From: Planctomycetota bacterium
GTDB lineage: Bacteria; Planctomycetota; GCA-002687715; DRQF01
Reading direction: 5' to 3'
DNA length: 8,461 nt
Assembly (NCBI GenBank): GCA_024275615.1
Contig: JAJRYU010000753.1
Location: 1-8,461 of the forward strand
Shown: piece by piece, positions 6,701 through 8,461 of the stretch
Position numbering within the stretch: position 1 is the first letter of the stretch
How the letters are laid out: each line of letters begins with the position of its first letter
Notes under the pieces: generated by a model
Told to the model about the DNA's origin: nothing
Seen by the model: the letters and a program-made list of their open reading frames with translations, nothing else
Databases searched by the model: none
Made by a program: the position numbers and the translations under genes

Positions 6701-6728
6701 GGGCTCGCCTTAGACGCGAGCCCTTTTT
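6701..6728. terminator. Strong bidirectional rho-independent terminator
   Basis: GGGCTCGC (6701-6708) pairs perfectly with GCGAGCCC (6716-6723) around a 7-base loop (CTTAGAC), and TTTTT follows (6724-6728). On the other strand the stem is followed by TTATTTTTT, from the AAAAAATAA at 6692-6700. It therefore serves both the plus-strand operon ending at 6700 and the minus-strand gene ending at 6775. The stem begins immediately after the TAA of the small gene. Confidence 0.93.
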
Positions 6729-6774
6729 CTCGTGGGGGTGCATGAAGACTCTTCGCACTTCCGTCGTTGCTTGG

Positions 6775-8025
6775 CTATTGATCACCAATCGTCCAGGTCA
6801 TGCCATCGCTGAGGCAATAGCCAAGGGGGGCAAGGACGTCGAAGATGGCCCATTGCATACTGTATTGAATGCCCGCCAAGGCGAAGCTGAACCCGATGGG
6901 CACGACGACGTCGCCAAAGGGGTCTGTGACGAAGGTGCCGAAGCCAAAAGTGCTGCTGAGTGGGTTGATCCACAAGGTCTCTCCCGATGCTGGGATAAAG
7001 AGACCTCCGGGAATGGGACAGAAATCATAGAGCAGGAGAGCCGTGGTCAGTGGTGGACCGCCAATGAGGCGAAATGCGTTGGCACCACCGGTGCCATTGT
7101 GGGCAGCCTTCGACAGGCCGATTTTGGGAAAAGTGAAAGTTGAAGGACAGAAGACAGCGCCGGGCATGATTTGGAAGTCACTGCTGAATGCCAGACCACG
7201 AGCTGGAGTGCCGGAGGTAAAGGTGTTGGGTATCGCTGGGTTCGCGACGATCAGTCCGTCGTAGATTGAGGGACCATCAGTAACACAGATGCGGTAGCCA
7301 ATTGTCTGTGTTGAGCAGAAGGGCTTCGGAACTGCAGGTGGGCCATTGGTGCGATTGATGCAGAGACCCCCCAAACCGGCTGATGTTGCGGGTAGAGGAA
7401 CTGTGGCAACGGGCTGAGGTCCCACGCCGATTCCTGCCGTCGTGAAGTTGTAGACATTGCCGATGAAGTCGCAGCCCCAGAGAGTGCCACTCACGCTGTC
7501 GATGTCGAGCCCAGTCAGGCCAGCCGTGCCGGGAACGGTAAAGGTAATAGGGATAATGGGGGTGACCGAAACGAAAGGGGGCAGAGGCGTGAAGCCGCCG
7601 AAGCTGAGCCCATCGGTCATCCAGAGAATGCCGGTTGTGGTATCAAGAGCTAACCCCGTAATGGGCCCTGAAGTCATCAGAGCTGGTGCGAGTGCTGGCA
7701 AGGGCAAGGGGGGTGGTGGGGTGAATGGCGCGTAGAGAGGGTTGTAATCAAAGGTGATAATCACGCCATCGGATGAGTAGACGGTGCTTGTGACTTGGTT
7801 GATTGTCATACCGCCACTTCTGAGGGCTGGGGCAAGGATGCCGGAAGCTGGGAGAGGTTCGACGCCGAAAAACGTGGCTCCGCCGGTGGGATAGGCTGCT
7901 GAAGGCAAATAGACGTCTTGGGCAGCCCCCGGAGCTCCAACCTCCAAGACATGAGCGACTTGCGCGTGCGCGGTGAGGCAAAGAGCTGCCATGAGAGCGA
8001 TGATTGTTGTGAGTTTGCGTGTCAT
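6775..8025 (-). CDS. Secreted propeller-like protein with planctomycete-type C-terminal domain (416 aa)
   Basis: ATG 8025-8023 follows AGGAG with 8 bases between and opens MTRKLTTIIALMAALC…, a signal peptide with a likely cut after A19-H-A21. A longer in-frame start at 8073 would hide it. A Pro-rich stretch (about 100-115) leads to repeated blades of NHL or YVTN type: ITGLALDTTTGILWMTDG (122-139), LTGLDIDSVSGTLWGCDF (170-187), GLGGLCINRTNG…YRICVTDG (218-251) and ARGLAFSS (275-282). From about residue 315 a separate beta-sandwich follows (FRLIGGPPLTTALLLYDF … FVTDPFGDVVVPIGF … IQYSMQWAIFDVLAP … LSDGMTWTIGDQ), which I associate with exported proteins of Planctomycetota. Seven cysteines remain after signal removal (185, 222, 237, 247, 293, 336, 404), suggesting disulfides outside the cell. 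The role is unknown, probably binding or structural. The stop is TAG 6777-6775. Confidence 0.85.
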   Translation of the reverse strand: MTRKLTTIIALMAALCLTAHAQVAHVLEVGAPGAAQDVYLPSAAYPTGGATFFGVEPLPASGILAPALRSGGMTINQVTSTVYSSDGVIITFDYNPLYAPFTPPPPLPLPALAPALMTSGPITGLALDTTTGILWMTDGLSFGGFTPLPPFVSVTPIIPITFTVPGTAGLTGLDIDSVSGTLWGCDFIGNVYNFTTAGIGVGPQPVATVPLPATSAGLGGLCINRTNGPPAVPKPFCSTQTIGYRICVTDGPSIYDGLIVANPAIPNTFTSGTPARGLAFSSDFQIMPGAVFCPSTFTFPKIGLSKAAHNGTGGANAFRLIGGPPLTTALLLYDFCPIPGGLFIPASGETLWINPLSSTFGFGTFVTDPFGDVVVPIGFSFALAGIQYSMQWAIFDVLAPLGYCLSDGMTWTIGDQ

Positions 8026-8298
8026 CTTGTGGACTCCTTCGGGGTTTCTTTGGGCGCCGTAGGTGGCGCTCAACTTGGAATCCTTTGGCGCAGCACAAGC
8101 GGAAGCAAAAAATGAAAAAAGCTCTCATTCCCACATTTGAAGAGGCCATGCGGGACGAAAAATCGCTTTGATTCGGTTCGGGCTGGTTTGGCAGAACGCG
8201 CTGATGGCGTGAGTCATCACAGACTGAGTATTGGCGGAAGCGGCCTTATCTGATGACCCAAGCAAGAACTTATTGTTGCGGGGGCCCAATCATCTTGT
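8026..8298. other. Intergenic region upstream of the secreted propeller-like gene
   Basis: This 273-base spacer separates the GNAT gene end from the secreted-protein gene on the same (minus) strand. It holds the leader hairpin at 8052-8071 and an A-rich run at 8106-8119. I see no clear terminator after the GNAT gene, no clear sigma-70 promoter, and no supported reading frame. Confidence 0.5.
8052..8071 (-). promoter_or_regulatory. GC-rich hairpin in the leader of the secreted propeller-like gene
   Basis: On the minus strand GAGCGCC pairs with GGCGCCC (seven pairs, one G-U) around the 6-base loop ACCTAC. It sits 26 bases upstream of ATG 8025 and just above the AGGAG ribosome binding site, with no T tract, so it is not a terminator. 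It may stabilise or modulate the transcript leader. Folded by eye. Confidence 0.35.
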
Positions 8299-8461
8299 CT
8301 AAGGGGTGTATCCCGGTTCCTCGTAGCGATTCACCAGTTCTCCTTCGCTTTGGAGTTGTTTTACCAACTTGAATCCCAGTTTTTGGAGGATGCGATTGGA
8401 GGCGATGTTCTCGACGACTGCCTCGGCAAAAATGTTCTTCAGGTGCAATTCTTCACGACCA
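8299..8461 (-). CDS. GNAT-family N-acetyltransferase, C-terminal fragment
   Basis: On the minus strand an open frame enters from the right edge and ends at TAG 8301-8299, giving 53 residues. It contains E-N-I-A-S-N-R-I-L-Q-K-L-G-F-K-L-V, which matches the C-terminal 'N-x-x-S-x-x-(V/I)-(L/M)-x-K-x-G-F' signature of the RimJ/RimL-like GNAT acetyltransferases, where the Asn and following helix line the acetyl-CoA pocket. The tail is …GELVNRYEEPGYTP. These enzymes move an acetyl group from acetyl-CoA to an amine on a protein N-terminus or small molecule; the substrate cannot be told from this part. The N-terminal portion and start lie outside the window. Confidence 0.8.
   Translation of the reverse strand, partial: GREELHLKNIFAEAVVENIASNRILQKLGFKLVKQLQSEGELVNRYEEPGYTP

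Noticed and set aside
6601..7143. 180-codon plus-strand frame across the terminator
   Set aside because: It runs through a strong terminator and lies antisense to the secreted propeller-like gene; its composition is that of a shadow frame.
7748..8149. 133-codon minus-strand frame overlapping the secreted protein start
   Set aside because: Its Arg/Ser/His-rich sequence is out of frame with the signal-peptide gene, which has a good AGGAG site and clear cleavage motif.
1..8461. CRISPR array, insertion sequence, tRNA or attachment site
   Set aside because: No repeated spacer pattern, transposase, terminal inverted repeats or cloverleaf was found by reading both strands.

Overview
The window looks like chromosomal DNA from a Planctomycetota-type bacterium. 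This is an inference. It rests on two large secreted or anchored proteins built from carboxypeptidase-regulatory-like beta-sandwich domains, a secreted protein with EF-hand-like Asp/Asn-Gly loops, and a secreted Cys-rich propeller-like protein whose C-terminal sandwich domain (…QWAIFD…LSDGMTWTIG) resembles one I associate with exported planctomycete proteins. All genes use ordinary bacterial starts and stops, and TGA is a normal terminator for three neighbouring genes.

Layout. Positions 1-501 (+) are the 3' end of a carboxypeptidase-regulatory-like protein. Positions 684-3239 (+) encode an 851-residue membrane-anchored relative with about seven such domains. A hairpin at 3281-3312 separates it from a convergent gene on the minus strand, 3351-4541. 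That gene is the highlight. It reads MKRFYG… through a signal peptide and two Ca-loop-like motifs to F-C-G-T, then meets an in-frame TGA at 3500-3498. It continues in the same frame for 48 well-formed codons to a TAG, 39 bases before the terminator hairpin. The TGA sits in a C-x-x-(TGA) context and is followed at a suitable distance by a stem-loop with GU in its loop. I read it as a probable, possibly undescribed, exported selenoprotein with a CxxU motif.

Across a 245-base divergent spacer lies a plus-strand operon: a macro-domain hydrolase (4787-5332), a YkuE/YaeI-like metallophosphoesterase (5361-6422) and a small uncharacterised protein (about 6446-6700). It is closed by a near-perfect bidirectional terminator at 6701-6728. 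The terminator is shared with a convergent minus-strand gene, 6775-8025, encoding the secreted propeller-like protein. The right edge (8299-8461, minus) holds the C-terminus of a GNAT acetyltransferase.

The window has no tRNA, rRNA, CRISPR array, insertion sequence or phage gene that I can recognise, and no selenocysteine machinery (selA, selB, selC, selD). The selenoprotein reading therefore needs the rest of the genome to confirm it.
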